Shown piece by piece: positions 35,510 through 44,056 of a stretch of 64,000 nucleotides of DNA; position 1 is the first letter of the stretch, and each line of letters starts with the position of its first letter. A program made the translations under genes and the position numbers. Under the pieces are notes generated by a model, which was not told where the DNA came from, made no database searches, and saw only the letters and a program-made list of their open reading frames with translations. The stretch comes from Geminocystis herdmanii PCC 6308. Its GTDB lineage: Bacteria > Cyanobacteriota > Cyanobacteriia > Cyanobacteriales > Cyanobacteriaceae. The DNA lies in assembly GCF_000332235.1 (NCBI RefSeq), contig NZ_CM001775.1:2855770-2919769 (forward strand). Reading direction: 5' to 3'.

Positions 35510-36949
35510 ATGTTTGATGCTTTAGCCGAACGTTTAGAAGATTCATGGAAAAAGTTACGAGGACAAGGTAAAATTTCCTCAAGTAATATTCAAGATGCTT
35601 TACAGGAAGTCAGACGAGCTTTATTAGAAGCAGATGTTAATTTTCAGGTTGTCAAAAGTTTTGTTGCCGAAGTCGAAAAAAAAGCCCTTGGTGCAGAAGT
35701 TATCTCTGGGGTAAATCCTCAACAGCAGTTTGTCAAGATTGTGTACGATGAATTAGTCAAAGTCATGGGGGAAAGTAATGTACCCCTTGCTAATGCCGAA
35801 AAATCCCCCACAGTAATCTTAATGGCTGGTTTACAAGGTGCGGGGAAAACCACCGCTACCGCTAAATTGGCTTTATATCTGCAAAAACAAAATCGTAGCT
35901 GTTTATTAGTTGCGACAGACGTATATCGACCTGCGGCGATCGATCAGTTAATTACTTTAGGGAAACAAATTTCTATCCCCGTCTTTGAGTTAGGTAAGGA
36001 TGCTAACCCCGTAGAGATTGCCCGTCAGGGTATCGCCCAAGCCAAAGAGCAAAAAGTCGATACTGTCATTATAGACACTGCTGGACGTTTGCAGATCGAT
36101 CGAGACATGATGGCAGAATTAGCCCAAATCAAAGAAGTAGTGCAACCCCACGAAATTTTGTTAGTAGTGGACTCCATGACAGGGCAGGAAGCCGCCAACG
36201 TTACCCGTACATTCCATGAAGAAATTGGCATTACAGGCGCGATTTTAACCAAAATGGATGGGGATAGCCGAGGGGGTGCAGCCTTATCCGTGCGTACCAT
36301 TTCAGGGCAACCCATTAAATTTATTGGGGTAGGGGAAAAAGTCGAAGCGCTTGAACCCTTTTATCCCGATCGCATGGCATCCCGTATATTAAATATGGGG
36401 GATATTGTCACCCTTGTGGAAAAAGCGCAGGAAGAATTAGACATCGCCGACGTTGAAAAAATGCAACGAAAGATGATGGAAGCGAAATTCGACTTTAACG
36501 ACTTCGTCAAACAGATGCGCCTGTTGAAAAATATGGGATCATTTGCAGGGGTAATGAAACTTATCCCCGGTATGAATAAATTAGGGGCAGGGGCGCTCGA
36601 ACAAGGAGAAGTGCAACTGAAAAAAACCGAATCTATGATCAACTCCATGACAAAGGAAGAAAGGGCAAATCCGCAACTTTTAGCCCAATCACCTAGTCGT
36701 CGTCGCCGTGTCGCTAAAGGCTCAGGCCATGAGGAAAAAGAAGTATCTCGTCTTGTCAGTGACTTTACCCGAATGCGCACCATGATGCAACAAATGAGCA
36801 TGGGAGGAGGTATGCCCGGAATGCCCGGAATGCCTGATATGGGAGGTATGGGCGGATTATTTGGCGGAAATCGTCCCGGTTATCGCAATCAACCTCCGGC
36901 TAAAAAACCGAAAAAAGTTAAGAAGAAAAGAGGTTTTGCTGATCTCTAA
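35510..36949 (+). CDS. ffh: Signal recognition particle protein Ffh
   Basis: The 479-residue GTPase binds signal sequences and 4.5S RNA and delivers ribosomes to the membrane. The N domain helical bundle is followed by the G domain with GLQGAGKTTATAKLA (about 106-120), DVYRPAAIDQL, DTAGRLQ and TKMDGDSRGGAALS. The M domain is methionine-rich (MRTMMQQMSMGGGMPGMPGM) with the RNA-binding SPSRRRRVAKGSG. The length is normal for cyanobacterial Ffh. It is monocistronic. Confidence 0.96.
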   Translation: MFDALAERLEDSWKKLRGQGKISSSNIQDALQEVRRALLEADVNFQVVKSFVAEVEKKALGAEVISGVNPQQQFVKIVYDELVKVMGESNVPLANAEKSPTVILMAGLQGAGKTTATAKLALYLQKQNRSCLLVATDVYRPAAIDQLITLGKQISIPVFELGKDANPVEIARQGIAQAKEQKVDTVIIDTAGRLQIDRDMMAELAQIKEVVQPHEILLVVDSMTGQEAANVTRTFHEEIGITGAILTKMDGDSRGGAALSVRTISGQPIKFIGVGEKVEALEPFYPDRMASRILNMGDIVTLVEKAQEELDIADVEKMQRKMMEAKFDFNDFVKQMRLLKNMGSFAGVMKLIPGMNKLGAGALEQGEVQLKKTESMINSMTKEERANPQLLAQSPSRRRRVAKGSGHEEKEVSRLVSDFTRMRTMMQQMSMGGGMPGMPGMPDMGGMGGLFGGNRPGYRNQPPAKKPKKVKKKRGFADL

Positions 36950-36956
36950 AGGTTAA

Positions 36957-36988
36957 GCTCGATCGCGCAGCGCCACTTCGTGATCGAG
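36957..36988. repeat. GATCGCGCAGC hairpin repeat copy
   Basis: GATCGCGCAGCGCCAC and TTCGTGATCGA fill the 50-base gap between the convergent ffh and LCP genes. The hairpin may serve as a terminator here. It is the only copy far from the 1-6260 islet. Confidence 0.6.
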
Positions 36989-37001
36989 GTCTTCAATCTT
37001 C

Positions 37002-38438
37002 TTAATAGGATATAGTTTTAAAAGAATTATCTTGAGGTCGATCGAAATTAATATTATGCCAATCTTGACCGACTTGAATAGTTATATCAGAATTTAAAAC
37101 TCCTGTACTTTCCACTACTACTTCCCCAACTCCTAAATCGGCTCTCACTTGAGCTGCGGAAAAATTATCCCCTTGTTGTGCCACAATTTTAGTTTTTAAT
37201 AAGGGTTGTGTCGTAAATTGTCTCGTCACAAAACTGCGATTATAACCGTGCGATCGTAAATAATCCACAATCTCTTGAGCGGTTTCCTGATTTTCTTTTG
37301 TCGTCTGTATAGCTACCCTGAGGCTACTAGGGTCTGAAATAGTAGAAGTGGCATAATAATCAGTCTCCATGTCAAAATGTTGTGCCACCACATCTTTAAT
37401 TTTGGAATCATTAGGCAACCAATAACTTAATTCTCCTTCTCCGGGGACGTTAAAATCACCGGGTAACATGACCATCTTAATACTAGAGCGATCTTTTTGT
37501 GCCGTAAAACCAGCGATCGCAATTAATTCATTAGTACTTAAATTAGTGTCAAGATGAGAACGAACTACCGATAGAATATCAGGCATTTTTAAAATAGTTC
37601 TCGGACTCAAAGCCTGTTCAATCAAAGCGCGCATGAAAGTTTGTTGTCTTTGAACTCGACCCACATCACCATAGGCATCATAACGGAATCTGAGGAATTG
37701 TAAGGCTTTATCGCCGTCAAGGTGTTGTTGCCCTTCTTTTAAATCGATATAGAGATGTTGACTATGATCAGTATATTTCATATTTTGGGGAACATATAAA
37801 TTTACCCCCCCCAATGCGTCAATAAATTTTTCTACTCCTTGCACATTAATTCTAATGTATCGATCGATCGGCACATCATTTAAAAGATGACTAACGGATT
37901 CCGCCGCTAAAGCTGGTCCCCCCAAAGCATTGGCATCATTGATTTTTGTAATTCCCCTACCCCTCACCAAAGTTTTGGTATCCCTAGGAATAGATAATAC
38001 TGTTACATAATCTTTTTCGGGATCAACTCTTAGTAATAACATACTATCAGATAAACCCTCAAAGGAATTAACAAGGGCGTGATAGCCGACATCTTCATGG
38101 ACTAAATGGGGTACATCATCGGTAGTTACTTTAATTCCTAATACAAGAATATTAACAGGGCGACTTAATTTAGGAATTTGAAGAGTATCAAAAGTTAAAG
38201 TTTCCTCGTCATTAAAAACGGCTTCTTGTTCGGGAGTTAATCTAGCTTGTCTGAGGGGAGTGTTAGATAAGGATAGGGCTAAAAATGCCCCCATAGCAGA
38301 GGAGATTACAGCGATCGCACTTAAACCAAAACCCATTAATAACCAATTAGGATTTTTTGGAGACTTAGAGACAGAATTGTTGACAAATTTTTGATTATTA
38401 CTAGGCTTACCTTGACGGTTAAAATTTTCCTCTGACAT
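37002..38438 (-). CDS. LytR-CpsA-Psr (LCP) family glycopolymer transferase
   Basis: The 478-residue membrane protein has an N-terminal cytoplasmic tail, one transmembrane helix (LLMGFGLSAIAVISSAMGAFLAL, about 33-55) and an extracytoplasmic LCP domain. The LCP domain shows SDSMLLLRVDPEKDYVTVLSIPRDT, GVNLYVPQNM and DGDKALQFLRFRYDAYGDVGRVQRQQ. These Asp and Arg residues bind the pyrophosphate of lipid-linked glycans that LCP proteins attach to peptidoglycan. A LytR_C domain follows (RVAIQTTKENQETAQEIVDYLR onward). It probably ligates a cell-wall polysaccharide. Confidence 0.92.
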   Translation of the reverse strand: MSEENFNRQGKPSNNQKFVNNSVSKSPKNPNWLLMGFGLSAIAVISSAMGAFLALSLSNTPLRQARLTPEQEAVFNDEETLTFDTLQIPKLSRPVNILVLGIKVTTDDVPHLVHEDVGYHALVNSFEGLSDSMLLLRVDPEKDYVTVLSIPRDTKTLVRGRGITKINDANALGGPALAAESVSHLLNDVPIDRYIRINVQGVEKFIDALGGVNLYVPQNMKYTDHSQHLYIDLKEGQQHLDGDKALQFLRFRYDAYGDVGRVQRQQTFMRALIEQALSPRTILKMPDILSVVRSHLDTNLSTNELIAIAGFTAQKDRSSIKMVMLPGDFNVPGEGELSYWLPNDSKIKDVVAQHFDMETDYYATSTISDPSSLRVAIQTTKENQETAQEIVDYLRSHGYNRSFVTRQFTTQPLLKTKIVAQQGDNFSAAQVRADLGVGEVVVESTGVLNSDITIQVGQDWHNINFDRPQDNSFKTISY

Positions 38439-38538
38439 TTGATCTCCTCACACGGTTGATATTTAATTTTTAATAATAATTTAACAATGTTAACTTGAAA
38501 TTGTTTTTATCAGTATATAATCAAGAAAAAAAAATCTT

Positions 38539-38979
38539 ATGCTACACAAAAATATATTAATTAAATCCGTTAGTTTTGAGTCAGAAGGATATGATCAAGC
38601 AAAAAAGATAAGACAACAATATCTTCGTAATCCCCTTGGTTTAGTTTTTACTCCCGAAGATTTAGAAATCGATCGATCAGCCTGTCATGTTATTGCCTAT
38701 GATGAAAGTAAAGTAATCGGCTGTGTTTTAGGTATTCAGGAAGATAAAAAAGTCAAAATTCGACAAATGTTAGTCATTCCTGAATATCAAAAAAAAGGAA
38801 TCGGCAGTTTGTTATTAACAAAAATTGAAGACATTTTCTCTGACTTAGGAATTAAACACTTTTATCTCCATGCACGACAAGAAAGCCTTAAATTTTATCT
38901 CAAAAACCGATACACACCCATAGGAGAAACTTTTATCGAAGTGGGCATTCCCCATCAACGGGCAGATAAATACTCCTAA
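38539..38979 (+). CDS. GNAT-family N-acetyltransferase
   Basis: The 146-residue protein is a single GNAT domain. The acetyl-CoA pyrophosphate loop is visible as QMLVIPEYQKKGIGSLLLTKIE (motif A: Q-x-x-G-I-G), with the preceding strand VIGCVLGIQEDKKVKI. The C-terminal FYLHARQESLKFYLKNRYTPIGE resembles ElaA/YjcF-like members. The substrate is unknown. It is divergent from the LCP gene and convergent on prk. Confidence 0.85.
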   Translation: MLHKNILIKSVSFESEGYDQAKKIRQQYLRNPLGLVFTPEDLEIDRSACHVIAYDESKVIGCVLGIQEDKKVKIRQMLVIPEYQKKGIGSLLLTKIEDIFSDLGIKHFYLHARQESLKFYLKNRYTPIGETFIEVGIPHQRADKYS

Positions 38980-38993
38980 TTCCTGATTCCTAA

Positions 38994-40004
38994 TTAAACA
39001 GTTGCGACTTCTTTTTCTTCAGATTTTGCCACAACTCCCGTTAATTGTTCGTAGGTTTCACGCATTTTTAAACCCACTAAAACTTGGAATAAACCAGTAC
39101 CATTGTTAGAACCGGGGTAATCTTTATGTTTAAGTAACAATTCAGTCATCTCACCATAATATTTAGTGCTAGTACGACTTAAATGACTTTCAACATAAAT
39201 AATTTCTTCGAGGTTGTCGAATTGACCATCAATTTCAAGGATGGAAACTTCGTTACCCATATAGTTATCAGGTCCATAATACATTTTAAGACCGGGGAAA
39301 GCACAGGTAAGTTTACGACCACAAGGGCGCCAATCAATGGTAGAACCTTCATCAAAGAGGTAAGTAGGTTCAAAGTGAGGGATGCCTTCTTTCTCGATGA
39401 GACGAACTCGTAAAATTTTACCTTCTTTTTCGTCTTTGATTAATTGGGTTGGTAAAACTTGAAGAACGATGTCTGCATACTGTTTTTGAGGTTCAATATA
39501 AGCAGTAAAATCAGGTTTTCTCGCCATGATAGAAGCCACAACATCATCATAACTATGACCTCTTTCCGCCATGTCACGCTGAATTTTCCAGTTAATTTTA
39601 ACTTCTTCGCTGATGTCGAGATACACACTAAAATCTACTAACTCTCTCACTCTTGCATCATAAAGAGGGTGTAAACCTTCAATCACAATTACTTTATTGG
39701 GTTCTATTCTTTCCGGAGGATCGAGTTCTCCTGTTTCATGATTATAAATAGGTTTATCAATAGCTTGACCATTTTTTAACGCTTTAACTTGTTCTGCCAT
39801 TAAGTCGAAATTGTTGGCACGAGGATCAAGCGCGGTAACTCCTGCTTCTTTTCTTCCTTTTCGATCGAGACAATGATAGTCATCAAGACAGATAACAGTC
39901 ATAAATTCTTTACCGAATAAATCTTCTAAGCGACGTAAAAAAGTTGATTTACCGCAACCAGAGTCACCCGCAACCCCAATAATTACTACTCTATCTTGAG
40001 TCAT
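38994..40004 (-). CDS. prk: Phosphoribulokinase
   Basis: This key Calvin-cycle enzyme phosphorylates ribulose 5-phosphate with ATP to give the Rubisco substrate. At 336 residues it is of normal cyanobacterial length. The P-loop GVAGDSGCGKST spans residues 10-21. Cys17 inside the loop and Cys39 (VICLDDYHC) correspond to the thioredoxin-regulated pair, so light/dark redox control should apply together with CP12/GAPDH binding. ALDPRANNFDLM and YNHETGELD line the active site. It is transcribed alone. Confidence 0.96.
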   Translation of the reverse strand: MTQDRVVIIGVAGDSGCGKSTFLRRLEDLFGKEFMTVICLDDYHCLDRKGRKEAGVTALDPRANNFDLMAEQVKALKNGQAIDKPIYNHETGELDPPERIEPNKVIVIEGLHPLYDARVRELVDFSVYLDISEEVKINWKIQRDMAERGHSYDDVVASIMARKPDFTAYIEPQKQYADIVLQVLPTQLIKDEKEGKILRVRLIEKEGIPHFEPTYLFDEGSTIDWRPCGRKLTCAFPGLKMYYGPDNYMGNEVSILEIDGQFDNLEEIIYVESHLSRTSTKYYGEMTELLLKHKDYPGSNNGTGLFQVLVGLKMRETYEQLTGVVAKSEEKEVATV

Positions 40005-40282
40005 ATTTTCCTCTATAGTTAAAACTAAATTTTACTTATACCAGTAATTTTCTATTGTTTGTTATCTTATCAGTCTAATGCACACTAATCTATAGTTAAT
40101 TACCTGAGTTCGAGATAAAATTTTTGATGGAGTAAAGGTGTCAGGTGTCAGGTTTTAAGTTTTAGGTTAAATAATGAAAAATCGAGGTTTTGAATCTTTT
40201 TCTCCTCCTCCTGCTCCTGATTACCCATTCCTTATGTTATAATTTTTGAATAAGCTAGTACATACATACATTTTTAACGATC

Positions 40283-40645
40283 ATGACTTTAAATATAGTA
40301 CATTTAGTCGGTAGAGCCGGTTCAAATCCAGAAATTCGTTATTTTGATAGTGGAAAAATTCTTTGTAAGTTTAATATTGCCGTAAATCGTCGTAGTAAAA
40401 AAGAAGATCAACCAGACTGGTTTGAATTGGAAATTTGGGATAAAACCGCAGAAATTGCCGCTAACTACGTCAAAAAAGGTAGCTTAGTTGGCATTCAAGG
40501 TTCTCTCAAAATTGATACATGGAACGATCGAAACAGTGGCGACAAACGCACTAAACCCTTAATCAGAGTGAATAATCTCGATTTATTAGGCTCTAAAAAA
40601 GACAATGACAATTATAGTAATAGTGGGGGCGGTGGAGACTTTTAA
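40283..40645 (+). CDS. ssb: Single-stranded DNA-binding protein
   Basis: The 120-residue protein is one OB fold (MTLNIVHLVGRAGSNPEIRYF ... then CKFNIAVNRR, DWFELEIWDKTAEIAANYVKKGSLVGIQG) with a short glycine- and acid-rich tail ending GGGGDF. The tail keeps the terminal Asp-Phe used by SSB to recruit replication and repair proteins. It is shorter than E. coli SSB but usual for cyanobacteria, which often have two ssb genes. The omega-RNA locus follows. Confidence 0.92.
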   Translation: MTLNIVHLVGRAGSNPEIRYFDSGKILCKFNIAVNRRSKKEDQPDWFELEIWDKTAEIAANYVKKGSLVGIQGSLKIDTWNDRNSGDKRTKPLIRVNNLDLLGSKKDNDNYSNSGGGGDF

Positions 40646-40663
40646 CAGAAATGGAGAAAGAAG

Positions 40664-40709
40664 TCCCACGCCGTAAACACGAAAAAGAAAACAACGTTTC
40701 GGCGTGGGA
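40664..40709. repeat. Strong inverted repeat downstream of ssb
   Basis: TCCCACGCCG (40664-40673) pairs exactly with CGGCGTGGGA (40700-40709), and the stem can extend with AAAC/GTTT around one bulge. There is no T-run, so it is not a classical terminator. GTCCCACGCC...GGCGTGGGAT hairpins are typical of IS200/IS605-type ends in cyanobacteria, so it may be a relic of such an element. It could still protect or end the ssb mRNA. Confidence 0.6.
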
Positions 40710-40768
40710 TGCCGATCGACCAGCATAACAGAGTCCGATAGGACATTTCCCCAAAAAATCAAAATCTA

Positions 40769-40777
40769 TGCTATAAT
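40769..40777 (+). promoter_or_regulatory. Extended -10 promoter for the omega RNA
   Basis: TGCTATAAT is an extended -10 element (TGn-TATAAT). No good -35 box is present at 17 bases, as is common with extended -10 promoters. Transcription would start near 40784, just ahead of the structured RNA. Confidence 0.5.
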
Positions 40778-40783
40778 AACGTT

Positions 40784-41125
40784 GGTCATTGACCCGCCCG
40801 ACCGACTAAAAGGCCACCCTTGAGGTATAAAGTTATGTACTAGCGGAGTTCGGGGAAGCAACTATCAGTAGTATAAAAGGTCGCAAGACGCTGGTAGGAA
40901 GCGAATAGAATTTTGTGTTCTATGGGTCTGCGGAAGGCGGACTCCTGCTCGGATTGGCGATGTGCCATAAAGCCTAGTAATAGGTAGAGATGCGAAGTAA
41001 GACTCGACAATGCTTGGATTTGGGGCGGACTAACGTCCGTGCTACGCAACGGAGTGTTGTAAAGCATTGGCAAATGAGACGAGAAGCCTACACTATACCG
41101 TAGGTTAGTGTTAGGTACTTCACAC
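40784..41125 (+). ncRNA. Orphan HEARO / IscB-type omega RNA
   Basis: A GC-richer, highly structured stretch without a credible gene lies between ssb and a glycosyltransferase. Hairpins visible in order are ATAGAA/TTCTAT (40905-40923), GTCTGC/GCGGAC (40926-40942), CAATGCTT/AAGCATTG (41008-41069) enclosing CGGAC-TAAC-GTCCG (41026-41039), and a terminal GCCTACACTA/TTAGTGTTAGG stem (41086-41115). The GCGAATAGAA hairpin followed by the GGCGGACTCC arm, and the GAGAAGCC start of the last stem, match what I remember of IscB omega RNAs (HEARO). Normally iscB follows directly; here none does. The target-matching guide in such RNAs is the short stretch at the 5' end. rnpB and tmRNA hallmarks are absent. 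Confidence 0.7.
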
Positions 41126-41182
41126 CTTGACACCCTTCACAGTGAACCATTAAACTATAGTGTTGCGTTTAGTAAAATATCC

Positions 41183-42319
41183 ATGAAAATTGCTCTGGTT
41201 CATGAATGGTTAACCCCAAAAGCCACGGGAGGTTCGGAATTAGTTGTTAAGGAGATATTGAGTTTTATCGATGCTGAAATCTTTGCCTTGATCGACTTTG
41301 AATCAACTAATCCCCATAGCTATTTATACCAGAGGAAAATTCACACGACTTTTTTACAACACTTTCCCCTTAGTCGAAATGGAGTACAAAAATATTTACC
41401 ATTGTTACCCATTGCGATCGAGCAACTGAACTTGACAGAGTATGATGTTATTCTGTCATCTTCCCATGCCGTAGCTAAAGGAGTTATTACCCGTCCTGAT
41501 CAGCTACACATTTGTTACTCCCATACACCAATGCGCTACGCTTGGGATTTAACCTTTGATTATTTAGACAAAAGTAAACTAGGGAAAGGAATACAAGGCA
41601 TAATTGCCCGTTATATTTTGCATCGTCTGCGCCAATGGGATGTTACCTCATCTAACCAAGTTGATTATTTTATCGCCAATTCTCATCACACCGCACGAAG
41701 AATTTGGCGCTGTTACCGCAGGGAAGCAAAAGTTATTTATCCCCCTGTGCAAGTACAAGAATTTCCTTTTCAACCTCAAAAATCTGATTACTATATCACC
41801 ATTTCCCGTTTAGTCAGTTACAAAAAAATCTCTTTGATAGTAGAAGCATTCAATCAATTAGGAAAACCCCTTGTGGTTATCGGTGATGGTGAAGAAATGG
41901 CACAAATACAGGCTATAGCCAAGCCCAATATCACCCTTTTGGGGTCTGTGGAATATAGTATCCTTAAGGAATATTTAGCCAACGCTAAAGCCTTTGTTTA
42001 TGCCGCCTGTGAAGATTTTGGCATTGCGATCGTCGAAGCCCAAGCCTGTGGTACTCCTGTTATTGCCTACAACTCTGGCGGAGCAACAGAAACTGTCATT
42101 GATATTCGCCAAGATAAAGAAAAAGGTACAGGAGTTCTTTTTTCTCCCCAAACAGTAGAAGGGTTGATAGAAGGAGTAGAAACCTTTTTAGAATTAGAGA
42201 AAGAGATTAATCTGGAAAACTGTCGTACCCAAGCGGAAAAATTTAGCACAGAAGTATTTAAGCAATCCTATTTAGATTTTCTGGAATATTGTTATGATAA
42301 ATGCTTATCAAAGTCTTGA
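41183..42319 (+). CDS. Family 4 (GT-B) glycosyltransferase
   Basis: I start at the ATG at 41183 (MKIALVHEWLTPKATGGSE); codons further upstream belong to the omega-RNA locus. The 378-residue GT-B enzyme has the N-terminal acceptor domain with GGSELVVKEI, then a linker (DYYITISRLVSYKKISLIVEAF). The C-terminal donor domain carries VIGDGEEMAQI and the E-x7-E motif EDFGIAIVEAQACGTPVIA. It should transfer a sugar nucleotide to a polysaccharide or lipid in the cytoplasm or at the membrane. Homologues sit in exopolysaccharide clusters, but there are no such neighbours here. Confidence 0.9.
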   Translation: MKIALVHEWLTPKATGGSELVVKEILSFIDAEIFALIDFESTNPHSYLYQRKIHTTFLQHFPLSRNGVQKYLPLLPIAIEQLNLTEYDVILSSSHAVAKGVITRPDQLHICYSHTPMRYAWDLTFDYLDKSKLGKGIQGIIARYILHRLRQWDVTSSNQVDYFIANSHHTARRIWRCYRREAKVIYPPVQVQEFPFQPQKSDYYITISRLVSYKKISLIVEAFNQLGKPLVVIGDGEEMAQIQAIAKPNITLLGSVEYSILKEYLANAKAFVYAACEDFGIAIVEAQACGTPVIAYNSGGATETVIDIRQDKEKGTGVLFSPQTVEGLIEGVETFLELEKEINLENCRTQAEKFSTEVFKQSYLDFLEYCYDKCLSKS

Positions 42320-42335
42320 TTTTTCATTATTTAAT

Positions 42336-42415
42336 CTAACACCTAACACCTAACACCTAACACCTAATACCTGACACCTAACACCTAATACCTAACACCT
42401 AACACCTAATACCTA
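42336..42415. repeat. Heptanucleotide tandem repeat (ACCTAAC)n
   Basis: About eleven copies of a 7-base unit, with TAC/TGAC variants, follow the glycosyltransferase gene. The array ends beside a decayed ACTTTTTCATCACACCCTA terminal sequence (about 42430-42448) related to the 20763-21015 element. Confidence 0.85.
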
Positions 42416-42458
42416 CCCTCATCAAAAGACTTTTTCATCACACCCTATAAAACAATAC

Positions 42459-42785
42459 TTATGAACCAAGTTTTAAGGCTTCCAAAAATAAGCCATAAAC
42501 AAAACCGATTTTTAAAGAGCTTAATAAGTCCATCCAAGGAGGTTTTTCATTGCGACGACGATATATAATATAATTGCTTGTTTCTGTAAATAAAAGAAAA
42601 AATAGTGCGATCGAAGTATCCCATCTAGCTGATTGTCCTGCGGAAGTAGTAATCACATTGGCAAGGAAAAAACCCAACAATGCACAAATAATTATTAAGG
42701 ATAATTGTCGCCAAGGATTAGTTAAAAACCCAAAAAATTGATTAACTAATCGCTCTATCAATAAGTTTAAACGGGTTTCTTGCAT
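42459..42785 (-). CDS. ycf20: Ycf20 (DUF565) family membrane protein
   Basis: The 108-residue protein matches plastid Ycf20: TRLNLLIERLVNQFFGFLTNPWRQLSLIIICALLGFFLANVITTSAGQ, with hydrophobic segments about 25-47 and 58-75. In plants and algae Ycf20-like proteins are needed for normal non-photochemical quenching. The cyanobacterial role is not settled. The C-terminus (LKIGFVYGLFLEALKLGS) is the usual ending. Confidence 0.85.
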   Translation of the reverse strand: MQETRLNLLIERLVNQFFGFLTNPWRQLSLIIICALLGFFLANVITTSAGQSARWDTSIALFFLLFTETSNYIIYRRRNEKPPWMDLLSSLKIGFVYGLFLEALKLGS

Positions 42786-42908
42786 ATTATCTAATAACTC
42801 TAACTAATTAGTTTTATGGTAACTATATCATTGATTTTATTGACTGATTAAGTGAGGATTTACTCAATCCAGTACAATTGAGAAATTAACATTATATTAT
42901 CGACAAAA

Positions 42909-43460
42909 ATGGATTTACCTTTAGATTTTAAAACTTATACTATTTGGTCAATATATACAACCATTGGCTTTTTTGTTCTCGCTATTGTGGGCTTTTTGTT
43001 TAAATGGGGTTTCCGTTTCCGTCTCGTGGGCGCTACGGGATTTATGGGAGTGTTAACCGTTGGCTTATTTGCCCTAAGTTTAGGCTTGTTCGATCGAGTA
43101 GAAATACCCAACGCCGTCAGATTTAACTTAGTTTATGATACTGGCGGAAACCAAGCAGTAATTACTGTACCCATTGACATCACCAAAGATCAACTAGAAA
43201 GCACTTTACAACAGGCATCCAATGATTTATTCTCCTATGGTAGAACAGCCACCAGTGGTGATGATCAGCTTACGATTAGGGCAAGAACACAATTTCATCA
43301 AGAAGGAGTAACAATTCCTTTATACTTAGGGCAGGTTCGTCGTTCTTTGGTGAGACAAGATGATTCAAACCCCACTATTGTTATTTCTGAAAAGGCTTTT
43401 GCTCAATTAGAATCCTTACAACAAGAACAAAAATTGAATTTGTCAACAACTCTTAATTAG
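42909..43460 (+). CDS. ycf51: Ycf51 (DUF2518) family protein
   Basis: The 183-residue protein has two N-terminal transmembrane helices (YTTIGFFVLAIVGFLFKWG and GATGFMGVLTVGLFALSLGLF). A stromal-side or periplasmic beta domain (VEIPNAVRFNLVYDTGGNQAVITVPIDITKDQLESTLQQ) follows. This is the Ycf51 family found in cyanobacteria and some red-lineage plastids, function unknown. A small conserved gene follows on the same strand. Confidence 0.88.
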   Translation: MDLPLDFKTYTIWSIYTTIGFFVLAIVGFLFKWGFRFRLVGATGFMGVLTVGLFALSLGLFDRVEIPNAVRFNLVYDTGGNQAVITVPIDITKDQLESTLQQASNDLFSYGRTATSGDDQLTIRARTQFHQEGVTIPLYLGQVRRSLVRQDDSNPTIVISEKAFAQLESLQQEQKLNLSTTLN

Positions 43461-43562
43461 TTACATCGTCACAATGTGATCTCGGTTACAATAGTATTGG
43501 TAACAATTAAGCTATCTTAGTTAATATCACTAACTAAGTCATCCTCAAAAAACAGAAAACCT

Positions 43563-43745
43563 ATGGGTATATCAACTATTTCGAGCAATTTAGTACAAGA
43601 TCAACAAATCTGGCACAGTCTCAAACAGGCGATCGCCAAAAGTTCTGGTTTTAAGCGTTGGCAAAACGAAAACAAATTAGAAATCAGTATTGATGATCAA
43701 GTTAAACAGTATTTACGTTCAACCCTTGAAGCCTTAGCTTATTAA
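43563..43745 (+). CDS. Small conserved cyanobacterial protein
   Basis: The 60-residue protein (QQIWHSLKQAIAKSSGFKRWQNE ... then QVKQYLRSTLEALAY) has no known domain. It has good codon use, a HIP1 octamer in frame and a convincing terminator right after it. Similar short proteins occur in other cyanobacteria as far as I recall. It is helical, cytosolic and of unknown function. Confidence 0.65.
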   Translation: MGISTISSNLVQDQQIWHSLKQAIAKSSGFKRWQNENKLEISIDDQVKQYLRSTLEALAY

Positions 43746-43778
43746 CCTTTGACTTGAACAAACACAAGAATAGGATAT

Positions 43779-43811
43779 GACACAGACTCTGATTCTGTGT
43801 CTATTTTTTTA
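43779..43811 (+). terminator. Rho-independent terminator
   Basis: GACACAG (43779-43785) pairs with CTGTGTC (43795-43801), extended by inner AATC-like contacts, and a run of T residues follows (43804-43811). It ends the Ycf51/small-protein transcript. Confidence 0.85.
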
Positions 43812-43927
43812 CCTCAAAAAAATTTTTTCAAAAATTTTCCCATTTTCTTGACATTCCTAAAAATATTCGTTATATTAATAAATGTGCGTTGAATAAGAGT
43901 GAAAAGCTAAATCAATGCTAAACCTAA

Positions 43928-44000
43928 GCCCCCATCGTCTAGAGGCCTAGGACACCTCCCTTTCACGGAGGCGACAGGGATTCGAATTCCCTTGGGGGTA
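43928..44000 (+). tRNA. trnE: tRNA-Glu (UUC)
   Basis: The 73-base cloverleaf has acceptor GCCCCCA paired with TGGGGGT, a D arm with TCTAGAGGCCTAGGA, anticodon stem CCTCC/GGAGG with loop CTTTCAC (anticodon TTC) and T arm AGGGATTCGAATTCCCT. CCA is not encoded. Besides translation, this tRNA is the substrate of glutamyl-tRNA reductase for chlorophyll, haem and bilin synthesis. Confidence 0.96.
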
Positions 44001-44021
44001 TTAAAAAAAAAGAAAACAAAT

Positions 44022-44044
44022 AGAGTCTGCAAAGGCTCTTTTTT
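44022..44044 (+). terminator. Terminator after tRNA-Glu
   Basis: AGAGTC and GGCTCT flank a six-base loop, with one G-T pair, followed by six T residues. Confidence 0.75.
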
Positions 44045-44056
44045 ATCATCTTCAAA

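Noticed and set aside
40784-41125. RNase P RNA, tmRNA or a group II intron as the identity of the structured RNA
   Set aside because: The RNase P P4 core, a tmRNA tag or tRNA-like ends, and an intron domain V are all absent, while several hairpins fit HEARO.
40840-41133. 97-codon minus-strand frame opposite the omega RNA
   Set aside because: It is antisense to ordered hairpins; the open frame is a by-product of the structured RNA.
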